A DNA stretch of 64,000 bases, from contig JAIVFJ010000328.1 in the NCBI GenBank assembly GCA_025765615.1, forward strand, positions 1-64,000. The letters are read 5' to 3'. The notes beneath the pieces are model-generated. The model was given only the letters and a program-made list of their open reading frames with translations. It had not been told where the DNA came from and made no database searches. How positions within the stretch are numbered: position 1 is the first letter of the stretch; each line of letters opens with the position of its first letter. The position numbers were made by a program, and so were the translations under genes. The DNA comes from Zopfochytrium polystomum. Lineage: Eukaryota; Chytridiomycota; Chytridiomycetes; Chytridiales; Chytridiaceae. Below, one piece after another: positions 42,724-53,700 of the stretch.

Positions 42724-44721
42724 ATTTTTTTTTTCATTGTGCTGGCCCTGAAGGGCTGGTTGGAAGAGAAAGAGCCATCAACGGTGAACTGTAATAGACT
42801 ACGTCCAGGTATCACCTCAGCAAACCCACCCCATGCACTACGGACTTATAGGGTCGTCAGGCATCTCCACCGCACATAAAGCCACAATGATCAAAGGAGA
42901 AGGGGACAAAGGCAGAAACAAGAAAAAATGGAGAACAAAGTCTGAGGGAGGTCTGAGTAAGAGAGGGGAACAGCTGTGAAAAGTCAGAGGGTTGGGATAA
43001 GTCAGATTAGGCTACTGCCCATGTCAAGATTGTGAAAGGCAAGAGTGGGCTCAGTGAACATCAGGCTTAGCAGGAGATGTGTCAGAAACAGGGCAGGACA
43101 GGACAAGGCAGACAAGGAACTGAGAGGAGTGATGATTGTATTAGAAACAATAATTCACTTGAGGGATAGGACAGGTCCCCCATCCCCCTTTTATACTTTT
43201 TGAGAGTCTTCCTTGTCAAGACTCAAAGAAAGTTCCAGAAAGAGCAATTAGTAATACAATGATACCAATGATACCAATGACAACAAGACAAGTCAGGAAA
43301 GCAAAGAAGGCTCCAGAAGGTTCCACAAGGTTCCATGAAGGAATGTTCTAGAAGGTTCCAGAGGTTTCCAGAGGGTGATTCATAACAAGATGGGTGGTGA
43401 GTGGCTTCTTGTGTGTTGGTGTGAGGGAAGTGCTGTTGCGTGGTGAAGCCAGATAATGCCTGCAACAAGTTTTATGCGGCCAAGGTAGTGGTCAATCTAT
43501 CTGGAAGAAGCCTTGGTGTGCGAAAGCCAGATGCCTGGGCAAGTGTCTGCGGAGTGCAAATATCTGTGGAGTGCCAGCAACTACACATGGTGCAGCGAGG
43601 TTGAGAGGGTGGTGAAGGGCTGTTCGAGTTCCGTGGGATGATGGAGTGGGAGGGAGGGAAGGGTTGACAATTGGAGAAGTCGATGAGTGAGAGGCTGGGG
43701 AGCGATGGTGAGGGGCCTGGGAATTTGGTGGAGGGGATTTGCGGGGCTTGGAGCGCTTGTCAGAGGGCTTGATGGACTTTGACTTCTCTGAAGAGATAGT
43801 GTCCTCACAACAGGGAATCCAAGTGAGTCGATGGGAATCAAAAAGCGAGCTGATGGAAAGCAGTGACAAGGGTTTTAAGGACAGAGGCAGCGGGGTTATC
43901 ACATGAGAATAAGGTGTCATAAAAGGATTGGGGATGAAGCCATGAAGGAGGGAGGACAAATTGATACAAGATTGATGATCAAAGAGAAATTCAGGGCGGG
44001 AGAGCCAGTAAATGGGATGGGCTTGGGGAGGAGAGCAACCAGCAGGTTCAGGAGGAACAGAGGAGGAAAGAGTTTCAGCAAAGTTGTTGTGAATCATGGT
44101 AATGCTGTCAGCAGCTGCAGGGCATTGCCAGACATGCTCTATGGTTCCAAAGCGTGGTGGCATCGATGACAGAGCCCATCAGGGTAGACTAGAGGGTGTT
44201 GTTGGCTTAGAACTTTTTGGGTGGGCAAAGTGTTGCTGAGGATTTGAAGTCAATACTTGCGACAAGCCGAGCCAGGGAGGGTGCCAAAGAGGAAAGAGGG
44301 TTAATACCAGAGTGAAGAACGAGAAACGTGGCCTCCCAATGAACTAGGTCAGGGTTGTGGGCGATGTGGGCAAAAAAGGCTGAGGTGGTCAGAAGAGCAA
44401 AATGATGAGATAGACCTGTGAGGAGACGCAGTTGTTGTCAAAGTTGGCCCAAGACTGGGGTATTTGAGATGAAGGCAGTGAATGGGAGGATCTGTTGTGA
44501 GAGGATTGGAAAAGAGGTTGGGTCAGAAGTTGAGGGTACAGATGATGCCAGCTTGTCTGCTCGTTCGTTGCCAGCAATCTCGCTGTTGTGTCCATGAACC
44601 CAGGAAACTTGGGGAGGGGGGCCACCCAAGACTGTAGAGTGGCTGCAACGCATGCCCAAAGGGTGGAGTGGGAATTGGTGTGCAAATGACAATGGAGGGA
44701 ATCTGAGAGGGGAGGTGTGTT
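42724..44721 (-). mobile_element. 5'-truncated Tad-like LINE, copy 2 (diverged family)
   Basis: Flanked by a perfect 16-bp duplication. A poly(T) at the left end marks the 3' poly(A) of a minus-strand insertion. Its coding remnant corresponds to the C-terminus of the LINE ORF2 at 45-50 kb: VSWVHGHNSEIAGNERADKL (RNase H end; VVWIRGHSGSAGNEAADHL in the other), NLSSLLHGFIPNPF, DSHRLTWIPCCEDT and SIKPSDKRSKPRKSPP. The copies are clearly diverged and their 3' UTRs do not match, so these are different subfamilies. It inserted between the convergent 3' ends of two host genes. Confidence 0.88.
43306..43368. promoter_or_regulatory. Heat-shock-element-like array
   Basis: nGAAn/nTTCn pentamers are in strict 5-bp phase. 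Block 1 (43306-43333): GAA, cTC, GAA, TTC, cAA, TTC. Block 2 (43341-43368): GAA, TTC, GAA, TTC, GAg, TTC. Alternating pentamers of this kind are the known binding site of trimeric heat-shock factor Hsf1; block 2 contains four perfect consecutive units. It lies in the 3' region of LINE copy 2. That it works as a regulatory site is inference. Confidence 0.5.
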
Positions 44722-44737
44722 CGTTTTATTTCAAACA
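44722..44737. repeat. Target-site duplication (right) of LINE copy 2
   Basis: Exact copy of 42708-42723. Confidence 0.92.
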
Positions 44738-44739
44738 GC

Positions 44740-47700
44740 TCATTTTGACAATTCCACATGACTGTCATAAAAATTCCACGCCTCCGGGGTGTTGTCTACG
44801 AGTCCATATTCTGCAACGACCTTTCGGCGAATTCGCATCCACGTGCGCTTCAAATTCTCCAAATGCCCGTCGGTCGGGAGAGCACGTTCTAAAGGAAGCC
44901 ACTTGTCGTTCATCTTCTTCATCCACTCGAGAAACTTGATGTGCGTTGTTTTACCATCTTTGGTGTGGATAATGGAACTAAGTTGGATGTTCTCTTCAAT
45001 GCATGATTCAAGAACGGGATGGGAGGTTTCGTCCCACCCCGTTCCGTTGAACGCGGGAAACACGTGCTTGGTTCGATGGTGCTGGTGATTGTCGTTTGGA
45101 AGCTTTGGATTGAAGTTTTAATTTTTTTTTTTTTAAATTTTTTTTTAGCTTGTTTTAGGGCGAGAGTTGCTTTTTTTTTTTTTTTTATTATTCCACGCAG
45201 CCAGAAGCTGCGTGACGGGAAGAGTGAAATGCCACGCAGGTATGGCAGGGAGCCAAGAACCTTGACAGAACCAAGCGTGTCTCCACGCGCAGGCCACCCT
45301 AGCCGTTAACGCTACCAGGAAACAAACAACAAGAAGAGAAGCAACAACAACCAAGGAACGAGAAAAGAAGAGAATAAGGTGGGCCGAGGCCCTGCGGAGA
45401 GTGTCCAGTGGACAGCGGAGAGGGTGGTGAGCGGAGGGCAAATGGGAAATGGCAACACCGCGGAAAATGTGAGCAGGGAGGAGATCCTCAGGGGACGTCA
45501 GGGGGTTCAGGATTGCGATAACGCGGAAGCGCTTGTCGCGGAGGAGGCTGAGGAATCACAACAGTGCGGCGAATCCATAGGGTGCCGAGGGTGGGGCGGA
45601 GGAACCCGAGGTAGTGTTGCCGCCAGGCTAGGATGCCCTTGCGTGAGAGGAGCCAGTCCGGAGGGCAATTGTTGTTGGAATGAAAGCGACCGCATGTGTT
45701 GCATTGAGGGGTGCGAGGCTGTCGCTGTCGCCGGGCAGGAGGCTGATGAGGAGGAGGGGATGCGGAGGGTCTGGGTGAGACCTGGGGAGTGGGAGGAAGG
45801 GAGGGGGGCGGAGTGGATGGTTGTGGAGAAGTGGGGGGTGTGGCAGGAGGCAACGCAGGAGGTGGCGAAGGGGAGGAGGGTGGGGTGGGGGAACGGGGTG
45901 GACGCTGGTGGCGCTTGTCAGAAGGCGAGATGCCGTGGTCGCGCTCCCAGAGAATGGTCTCGTCGCAGCGAGGGCGCCAGATGAGCCGGTGGATGTCAAG
46001 CAGAAAGTCGTGAAAAATGCGCACTAGGGCGGTAACAACGTCGGCGGCGGGGAAAGACTCGTTGTGGTAGAGAGTGTCGTAAAAGGACTGAGGAATAATG
46101 CCGCGAAGAAGGGAGAGGAAGTTGAGAGGTGCGTTGGCAGAGGAGGAAAATTCCGGGAGAGCGAGCCAAAAGGGGGCGGTCAGGTGAGGGGTGGGTGGTC
46201 GGTCACTGGAAGGGGAGCAAGCCGCTAAAGCAGAGGCAAGAGAGTTTTTAACAGCAAGGAGGGCGTCTTGAGCAACAGGGCAAAGGAAAATGTGGGAGAA
46301 GTTCTCCGTGTGAGTTGAACAACGGCGGCAAAACCCATCAGGGTAGGCGTTTGGGTACCAAAGGTGAAGTCGAGATTGGGTGGGGAGGGATTCCGTAAAG
46401 AGTTGGAGGCGGAATTTGCGACGATGAGAAGCAGGAAGCGTGTCAAACAAGAAGGAAGGGCGAATGCCAGAGTGAAGGACAAGGAACGTGGATTCCCACT
46501 GAACAGAAGCAAAAGAGTCACGAAAAGGAGAAGTGAAGGAGTAATTGGAGAGGCTGTTGTGAAGTGTGTGCCTATGGAGGCGTCGGAGTTGGCGACGAAG
46601 GTGTCCTAGGACTGCTGTGTTGCCGATAAAGGCAGTGGCGGGTAGAAGTGTTTGCGAGGTAAACGGAATATCAATGGGTGGTGTGGTGGCGTTTAGATGG
46701 GAAGCGAGGTGGTCAGCTGCTTCGTTGCCAGCGGAACCGGAGTGTCCACGAATCCAGACAACTGACGGGGGGGGGGCCGATGCGAGTGGAGAGGGCCTGC
46801 CCAACGAGGGCCCACAGGGAGGCCAGAGGAGAGCGGAGAAGGGAGCGGAAGGAAACGGTAAGGGGATCAATGGGAGGAGGGGGGAGGGGTCCAAGGGTGG
46901 CAAGGGAAAAGGAAGGGATGGAGTTGGTGGGGTGGGAGAAGAGACGGTTATAGGTAGTGACGACGGAGCTGTTGTCAAGTTGAATGGTGAGGGGGGTTGG
47001 AAGATGACAGGTAGAAATCAAGGCAGAGAGGAGACCAACAAGCTCAGCAGTGGCAGAGGAGGAAGCGATGGGGGGAAGGGCAACGGCAAAGGAGAAGGGG
47101 GGTTCCAAGGAAACAACAGCAGCAGCCATGAAGCCAGTGTCACGAAGGGACCCGTCGGTATCGAGTGTGAGGGGGAGGGGGGGAATTTGAGGAGCAAAGG
47201 TCGGGATAGGGCTTGCGCAGGGAGAAGGAAGTATTGGAATTGGATAGAGGGGGTAATTGAAAGGGTTGGAAAGGCGGCGGCGGGGGGGGATATTGTAGAA
47301 TTGACGTGAACGGAGGGTGGGGAGGGTCTCAAAGTGGGGGAGAAGAGAAGTGTAAAGGTTACGGAGTCTGCGTTTGGCCCTGCTGCGGCCTCGGAATGCT
47401 TTGGGTCTGAACGAGGTGGTAAGGAGTTGTTCAAAAAAGAAGATGTGAGAGCGCTGAAGGTCAGGAAGGAGTTGAAGACGCGTGGGCCAAGGTATATCGG
47501 AGATTGGGTGAGCGCGAACCCGAAAAAGGGGAGGATGAGAGGAAGTAATAGAGTAATTGTTCGCAAATAAGAGGGGGATAAGAGATGCGGTGAAGTGCTT
47601 AGGGGTGGAGGGGAGCGGAAAAGGATGTGTGAAGAGAGGAGTAGCCTGACAAAATGTCACTTGGAGGCGTTGGTAAAGAATACGGGTGATGGAACCAATC

Positions 47701-50700
47701 AAGGATGGGTCGTTAAGACGGAGCTGTAAATCAACAAACATATCGGAACAGTATTCGGTGTATAGGTCGGGAACATCGTATAGGAGGTGATGATGTATAA
47801 TGGAGGAGGGGAAGGAAGAACAAAGGCCAACCAGTTTTTTGAAGGCTCGACGGAGACGAGCAGTTTCATTCAGAAGGAAAGTGCGAGGGAGGATAGCAGT
47901 TTTCCAAAGAAAGCGGATGCGAGGAAGTAAGACGTTACGAAGAATGTATGAAGCAAGTTTGTCCCCCATCACCTTCCCCTGGATGGTGGTGAGGACATCA
48001 GAAATGGCAGCAGAGATCTGTTTTCGAGCAGAACTCGAACGACCATCGGCAGAGAAGAAATTCCCAAGGTGGCGGAAGGAAACAGAGTCAGGCTGGATGG
48101 GGATTGGGGTCTGACCCCACATAATCTGTCGAGGGCTGTTGGTAGGAAGGTTGGCGGCAGAAATGAAGATTTTGCGGGTGTTCGACTCGATGCTGTTGTG
48201 GGACTGGTATTCGTGGAGGATGTCGGCCTGGTGTTGTAGATCAAGGTAAGAGCAAGAGAGGGTGTTGGTGTCGTCAACCAGGGCAAAGCCAGAAACTGAG
48301 ACTGGTCGAGTGGGTGAGAGGAGGGGGGCAGGCATGGATGGGGGGGGAATTAACAGAAAAAGTGATGCCGTGGGTGTGCTTGTCAAGCGCGCAAAGAACA
48401 GGGTCCCAAAAGATACGCCAGTCGAGAGGTCCTTCTAGCGAGCCTTGTTGTATCATAGTGCCAATAGGGAAGGTGGGGGAGGGACCGAAGGCCGTGATGA
48501 CAAAGGAGCGGAAACGAGCTTGGTTGGTGACACGCATCCGTACGTACGATTCGGGCAGTCGTATACGATACCAGGCGGAGAGCAGGCCGGCAACAGGGGC
48601 ACTGTCGAAGGTTTTCTTGATATCGTTGAGGAGGAGGAAAAGCGGGGAAGAGTTTTCATGGCAGAAATCAAGGGCAGAGCGGACCAAGTGGAGAGGAGGA
48701 TCGGGTTGATGAGCCAGGAAGGGCGGAAAAGTTACGGCCGCGAAGGATCTCGGGGGAAGCGGTGAGGATATGTGAAAGGCGACGAAGGCGGATGCCTTGA
48801 ACTACTTTTGCTGCGAGTTCACAGAGGCTTATGGGCCGGAGGTTCGTGACATCGCCCCCCCATGCATCTTTCTTTGGTATGGGGAAGATGGCAGTGAGGG
48901 TCCAAGAGGAGGGAACGTCAAGGACGAGAAAGGTTCGTTGGACGAGGGAGAGGAAGAGGGAGATTGCATCAGGGCCTGATGAGAGAAGGAGTTCTCGAGA
49001 GAGTTGGGAGGGGCCAGGGGCTTTGTTAGGAGCAAGGGATTCAAGGACCGAACGGCATTCTTCAAGAGAAGGGGGGAGCATAATGTGGGAGAAAGTGTGC
49101 GGAGGAATGTAAGGCCGGGGGTTCATTTCGTCGTGGAGAGGGGAGGTGGGGGGGAAGGGGTGAAGGTCCCGGGGGCGAAACCAATGTTCCACCTGCTCGC
49201 GGCAAAGACGTGGGACGTTGGCTGGGTCGTACTCAATTTCAGGACCCTCTGGGGTCTCTGCCAAGATGTGATCAATGCTGGAGTTAGACCGTTTGCGGTT
49301 GAGGATGTTGTTGAGGACGTTGCGGATCTTGCCGGTGGAGAACAAATCCTGGCGACGGTCGATGGCAGTAGCAATGTCAGCACGTTTAAGTGAGGCTGCC
49401 GCAGAAAGCTGTGCACGGTAGACTGCTTTGCGAAGTCGTTGCAGGAGAGGGAGGGCGTCGTTGGTGAAGGAAGTAGCCGATGTAATGGAGCTGGTGAAGC
49501 GAGCAAAGAGAAGGCACAAATCATCACGAACAGGGGAGGCATTCCACGAGGTGGGTAGGGGAGGAAGAGCGCCAAGAAAGGAGTGTAGAGGGAGGGTACC
49601 ACGGTGTAGTTGTTTCCAAAGGTCCTCAAGTTTCTTCCGAGCCTCAATGTAAGGGGCGAGGCGTTGGTCAGTCTTTGCTGGAGTTGTGGACGAGCCGGAG
49701 CAAGGGAGACAGCGTCGGGCGGCGCTGGCGACGAGCTCATGGAGGGAGGAAGAAATGGTGTCCAGGGATTGGGTGTATAGGAAGGAGCGACCAATGGAGG
49801 GATATTCGAAGGGAAGGGAGGGTTGGGTAAGAAAGGTTTGTTCGGCGGGGGTAAGCGTGGAATCCAAGGCGGCGAGGTCAGCTTGGAGAGGTGGGAGAGC
49901 GGCTGACACTGCGTTGATAAATTGGCGTTTATGGTCCTCGGAGGCCTGTGAAGGGCAGGGAATGCGTCGCCGAATGGGGGTAAAGGAGAAAGTAGTGTAT
50001 GGACAGAGGGCAAGGATGATGTAACAGGGAAGGTGGTCGGAGATGTCAGAGAGATGGGGGAAGTCAACGGGTGTAGCAATATGAGCAGAGGCAAGATGGT
50101 GGAGAAAAGTGTCAGATAGCCAAATGGCGTCGAGACGAGAGCAGTAAGGAGAGTTGGTGGAGGAGTGGGAGTAAACAGAGAGGTTGGGATGAACGGTGCG
50201 AAAGGTGTCAGAGAGGCCACAAGCAGAGAGAGTAGGTAGGAAACCACGGCGAGAGGGGGGGATAGGAGCTGCTGTGTTATGGTCGAGAGGAGAAAGGAGT
50301 GCATTCCAGTCACCAAACCAATAAGCTGGGTGAGGTTGGGCGGAGTCATGGTTGAGGAGGTTGGTGCACCACTCTTGAAGAGGAGCAGTTTCAGGGGACT
50401 GTCGCAAGGCAGGCCAGTAGATAGAACGGAGGAAAAGGCGGCGGCGATGAAATGAAAGGGTGATGGCAAGGCCCCTGCTGGAGTGACGAATGGTGTTGAT
50501 GACGTGTCGATGGAAGGAGGATGTCAAGATGAAGCCAACGCCAGAGTGTTTTGAGGTGGAGGCGTCGGTGAATATGCCAATGTAGTTATTTGCTGCGTGT
50601 TGGCGGACGGCGTGTGTGGCGTGAGTGGCAGTGCAACCGGTTTCTTGGAGCGCAAGAATGGAAGTGCCTGTAGATTTCATCCAGCTTAGGATGGAGGAGC

Positions 50701-53700
50701 ATTTGGCGACAAAGTTACGGCCCACGTTCCAAGTGGCAAAGCGAGGGGGTGGAGGGGGAGGCGGGCCCAAGTTTGGAGAGGGAGGTGGCATTGATAATGG
50801 ATATGTCTTGTATATATAAATGTTTTTTTTTTTTATTTTTTTTTATTTTTATTTTTATTTTTTTTTTTTTTTTATCCTTTTTTTTTTTAAAGAGGGATGT
50901 AGTCAACGCCGGGCGCTGCTGGCAGTACGCGCAGCAGAGGTAGAAGCAGAGTGAGAGCTCAAGGAGCCAGTAACAGCGGACGAGTAAGTTGGTGAGGTGT
51001 GACTCATGGGGACATCACAGTTGGGGGAAGCAGATGGAGTAGTGTCACAAGAGGATCAAAGGGGGCTGTGGGCACAAGGAGCCCCATGTGAAAGGAGGGC
51101 CTGTTCGACAGATTGCTGCGCATAGGGTAGGAGTGCGTTTACCACCTCAGTACGGAAACGGGTATGGATTTCGGCGACAGCGTTGTCAATCTGAGTCTGG
51201 ACAGCACTCAGAACGAAGCCGTCTCGGTGTTCAAGGGTGGTGAGGCGTTCGCTGATAGAGCTGATGCTGTCAGAATGGTTGGAAATATTTCGACGGACAG
51301 TCTCCAAGGCCGATGACATTTCGCGCAGGGCTGTCTGCTGGTCATTGCGAATAGAGTTGGCAATATTCTGTTGCTCTGTGCGAAAGGCCACGAGTTCCGA
51401 GGTTTGTGTCTGCGCGACCTTCTGCTGGTGGGTCGCGTGCTGCGTAATCAGACTACGCATGTCGTTCATGAATTGAGACATTTCCAAGAAAGCTGCCTGA
51501 TGGGGGGGGGAAGGAGGGGGAGGGGCACGGTCGAATCAGCAGGAGGGGGTTGGGGGTACATTGCTAATAATGGGGGCGGGTCGAGGGCGGGGGCGGAAGT
51601 TGGTGCGTGCTGCGAGCGTGCAGGTTGCAGTGAGGTGTTCAGTAGAACCGCAGCGTTGACAGCAACGAAAGGGGGTACAGTCATCGTTTAGGTAGGGTTG
51701 AAAAGGGGTGGGGCGGCCATTAATGCGGATGGAGGTTCCGATGGAGAGAAGATCAGTGCGGTGGGGGAAAATCAAAAAGGCTTTGTTGGAGCGGCCAGCG
51801 GAGTTGGTAGTGGGGTTGTAATAGCCAGGGTTGCGAATCAAGGTACACCCAAGGTTGCTTGCTAGAGGGCCCAAATCAAAAGCAGTGAGTGATGAGGGAA
51901 GGTTGAAGAGGACGCCAGTACGAAAGTTTTCGTCAGCGATGCGAGATTCTCGTTGGGCCTGGGTTTCGCGGAGGCGGATTGCGACACCAGCGCCTTCAAC
52001 AAAGGCAAACGGGGGAAAGTTACGGGGCGGGTTGACAAAAAGAACGAAGGCACAGGTGGTGGCGGTAGTCTGGTTCTGGGTATAGGCAATATCAAGGATG
52101 TCGCCACTTTTACGGAGGAGGGAGCGGAGGGGGCGCAAGTGGTAGAGGTTCTGTGAGAAGGGAAAGTGCCGGAAAGGACGCCTGGGGCAAGGTGTGTAAC
52201 AAGAAGTATGTTGTTGAAATCCCGATTCTCCAAGTAAGTGGTTGCGTTGAACGGAGGAAGCCCGCGAGGCAGCCGGTTATAGAACACAGTGTGCTCTGTG
52301 AAGACGGAAGATTGAATCTCGGTGATGCGTTCCGTAGTTGGCTCCTCAGTGAGACTCAGAGTAAGGAAAGGAGGGTCGCGTGAAATGGTGATGGGCGCAG
52401 CAAGGGGGATCGAGTTTGCGGCACAGGCTTGAGCGACCTCGTCGATAAGCGGTTGCCAGTTGTTGTTATTCGGGCTGGTCACGGAGATACGAAGGAGGTG
52501 ACGGGTGGAGGAAGTCGTGACCGAGGGCACGATGGGCGCGTCCATGTTTGCAGGGGCGCAGTGGGCGATCGCGGATGCAAGGGCGGAGGTGACAAGTCAG
52601 GCGGAATTTTTTTTTTTTTTAGGGCGAGAGTTGCTTTTCAGTTGTAGACTCCACGCTTACCGTGCAAAGAGCCCTGCAGAAGGGACATGCAGAAGAACAC
52701 GGACGAAACTTATTCCAGTAGGAAGGCAGCTCCTTCAATATTGATTTGGTCATTACTTGAAGGATATTCTCCACGAGGTTTTCTTTCCCGTTTAGTCGCA
52801 GCTGCTCCCTCCATGCAGTGAACTGGTCACAAAGCTTCTCTGCAAAAGCAACAGGTTCTTGAATGCTAACGTTGCCGTACATAGTTTTCGAGCTATCAAA
52901 CACGATAGTGGTCAAGCGAAGACTTTCGCCATCAAACACCCACGGATGTTGCTTGGTGTGCTTCAAAATTACGTGAAAATTCGCTGGCAGCTCAATATTG
53001 TTTGACCCCAGCAGCGTTTGTGCATCTTTTTTAAGTTCGATTATCATATCGTCGTCGGCTGCTATGAGTTTCTCTGTGAAAGCCTTCGATTTCCTCAACC
53101 ACGACAAATTTCAGTCAACTTCGCCGGGACAACAATATTGGCCTTTGCAAAGGATGCCTCCGCAATGTCCGTGGTTTTCAATTCAACGTTCATGAGGGAT
53201 TGCTTCCTGTCCACATTGAAGTCGAGAACATTGGAGACTGTGCAAGCTTCCGCCGACCCCTCTGTGACGAAATTCTTCAGCGCTCCTTGAATTTGCTCAA
53301 TTGCTCGAAGCGCCTCGTTCACCCGGGCGTTCACCTCTGCACGAACACTGATGTCTATAGCGTCGTTTTTCAGATCTTTCTCGAAGAAACTCTTGATAAA
53401 TTCGGTGGGTGTACTATAGTAGCTGATTGCATCTTCAGGCTTGGCAGTTCTTGGATCCGTTGTCTTCTCGTAAAGGTACTTGGCAAATGTTTTGGAGTCG
53501 ACCCATTTATGGAGGCTATTTTCGACAATTTGGTCGATTCCGTTTCCTGACTCGAGGTGTGCGGTGATTAAAGCTTTGGCTTCTTCGAACACAGCCATTG
53601 GTAGCTTCTTCTCATCTTGGGAGGCTTTGACTTTGGCCCAAAACTCAGGTTTCAAACCTGCTAAATTCTCCAGCTGTGTTGTAAGCCATCTTTCTTGATT

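Larger units (their letters stand above)
45175..52620 (-). mobile_element. Full-length Tad-like LINE (about 7.4 kb)
   Basis: Complete insertion with an 18-bp or longer target duplication, a 3' poly(A) (poly(T) at 45175-45186), a terminal hairpin, ORF1 (RRM-like, CCHC, coiled coil) and ORF2 (APE endonuclease, RT, RNase H). The RNase H domain and ORF organisation point to the Tad/I group of LINEs. It sits in antisense-free orientation, the same strand as its host gene, within an intron. The 5' end begins with an A-run. Homopolymer frameshifts make this copy non-autonomous as written. Confidence 0.93.

Noticed and set aside
52619..53107. LINE insertion truncating the GTPase coding sequence (ORF ending TTEKQLSP)
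   Set aside because: A GTAAGC donor lies before that ending and an in-phase acceptor at 45103 restores the family motif, so the insertion is intronic.
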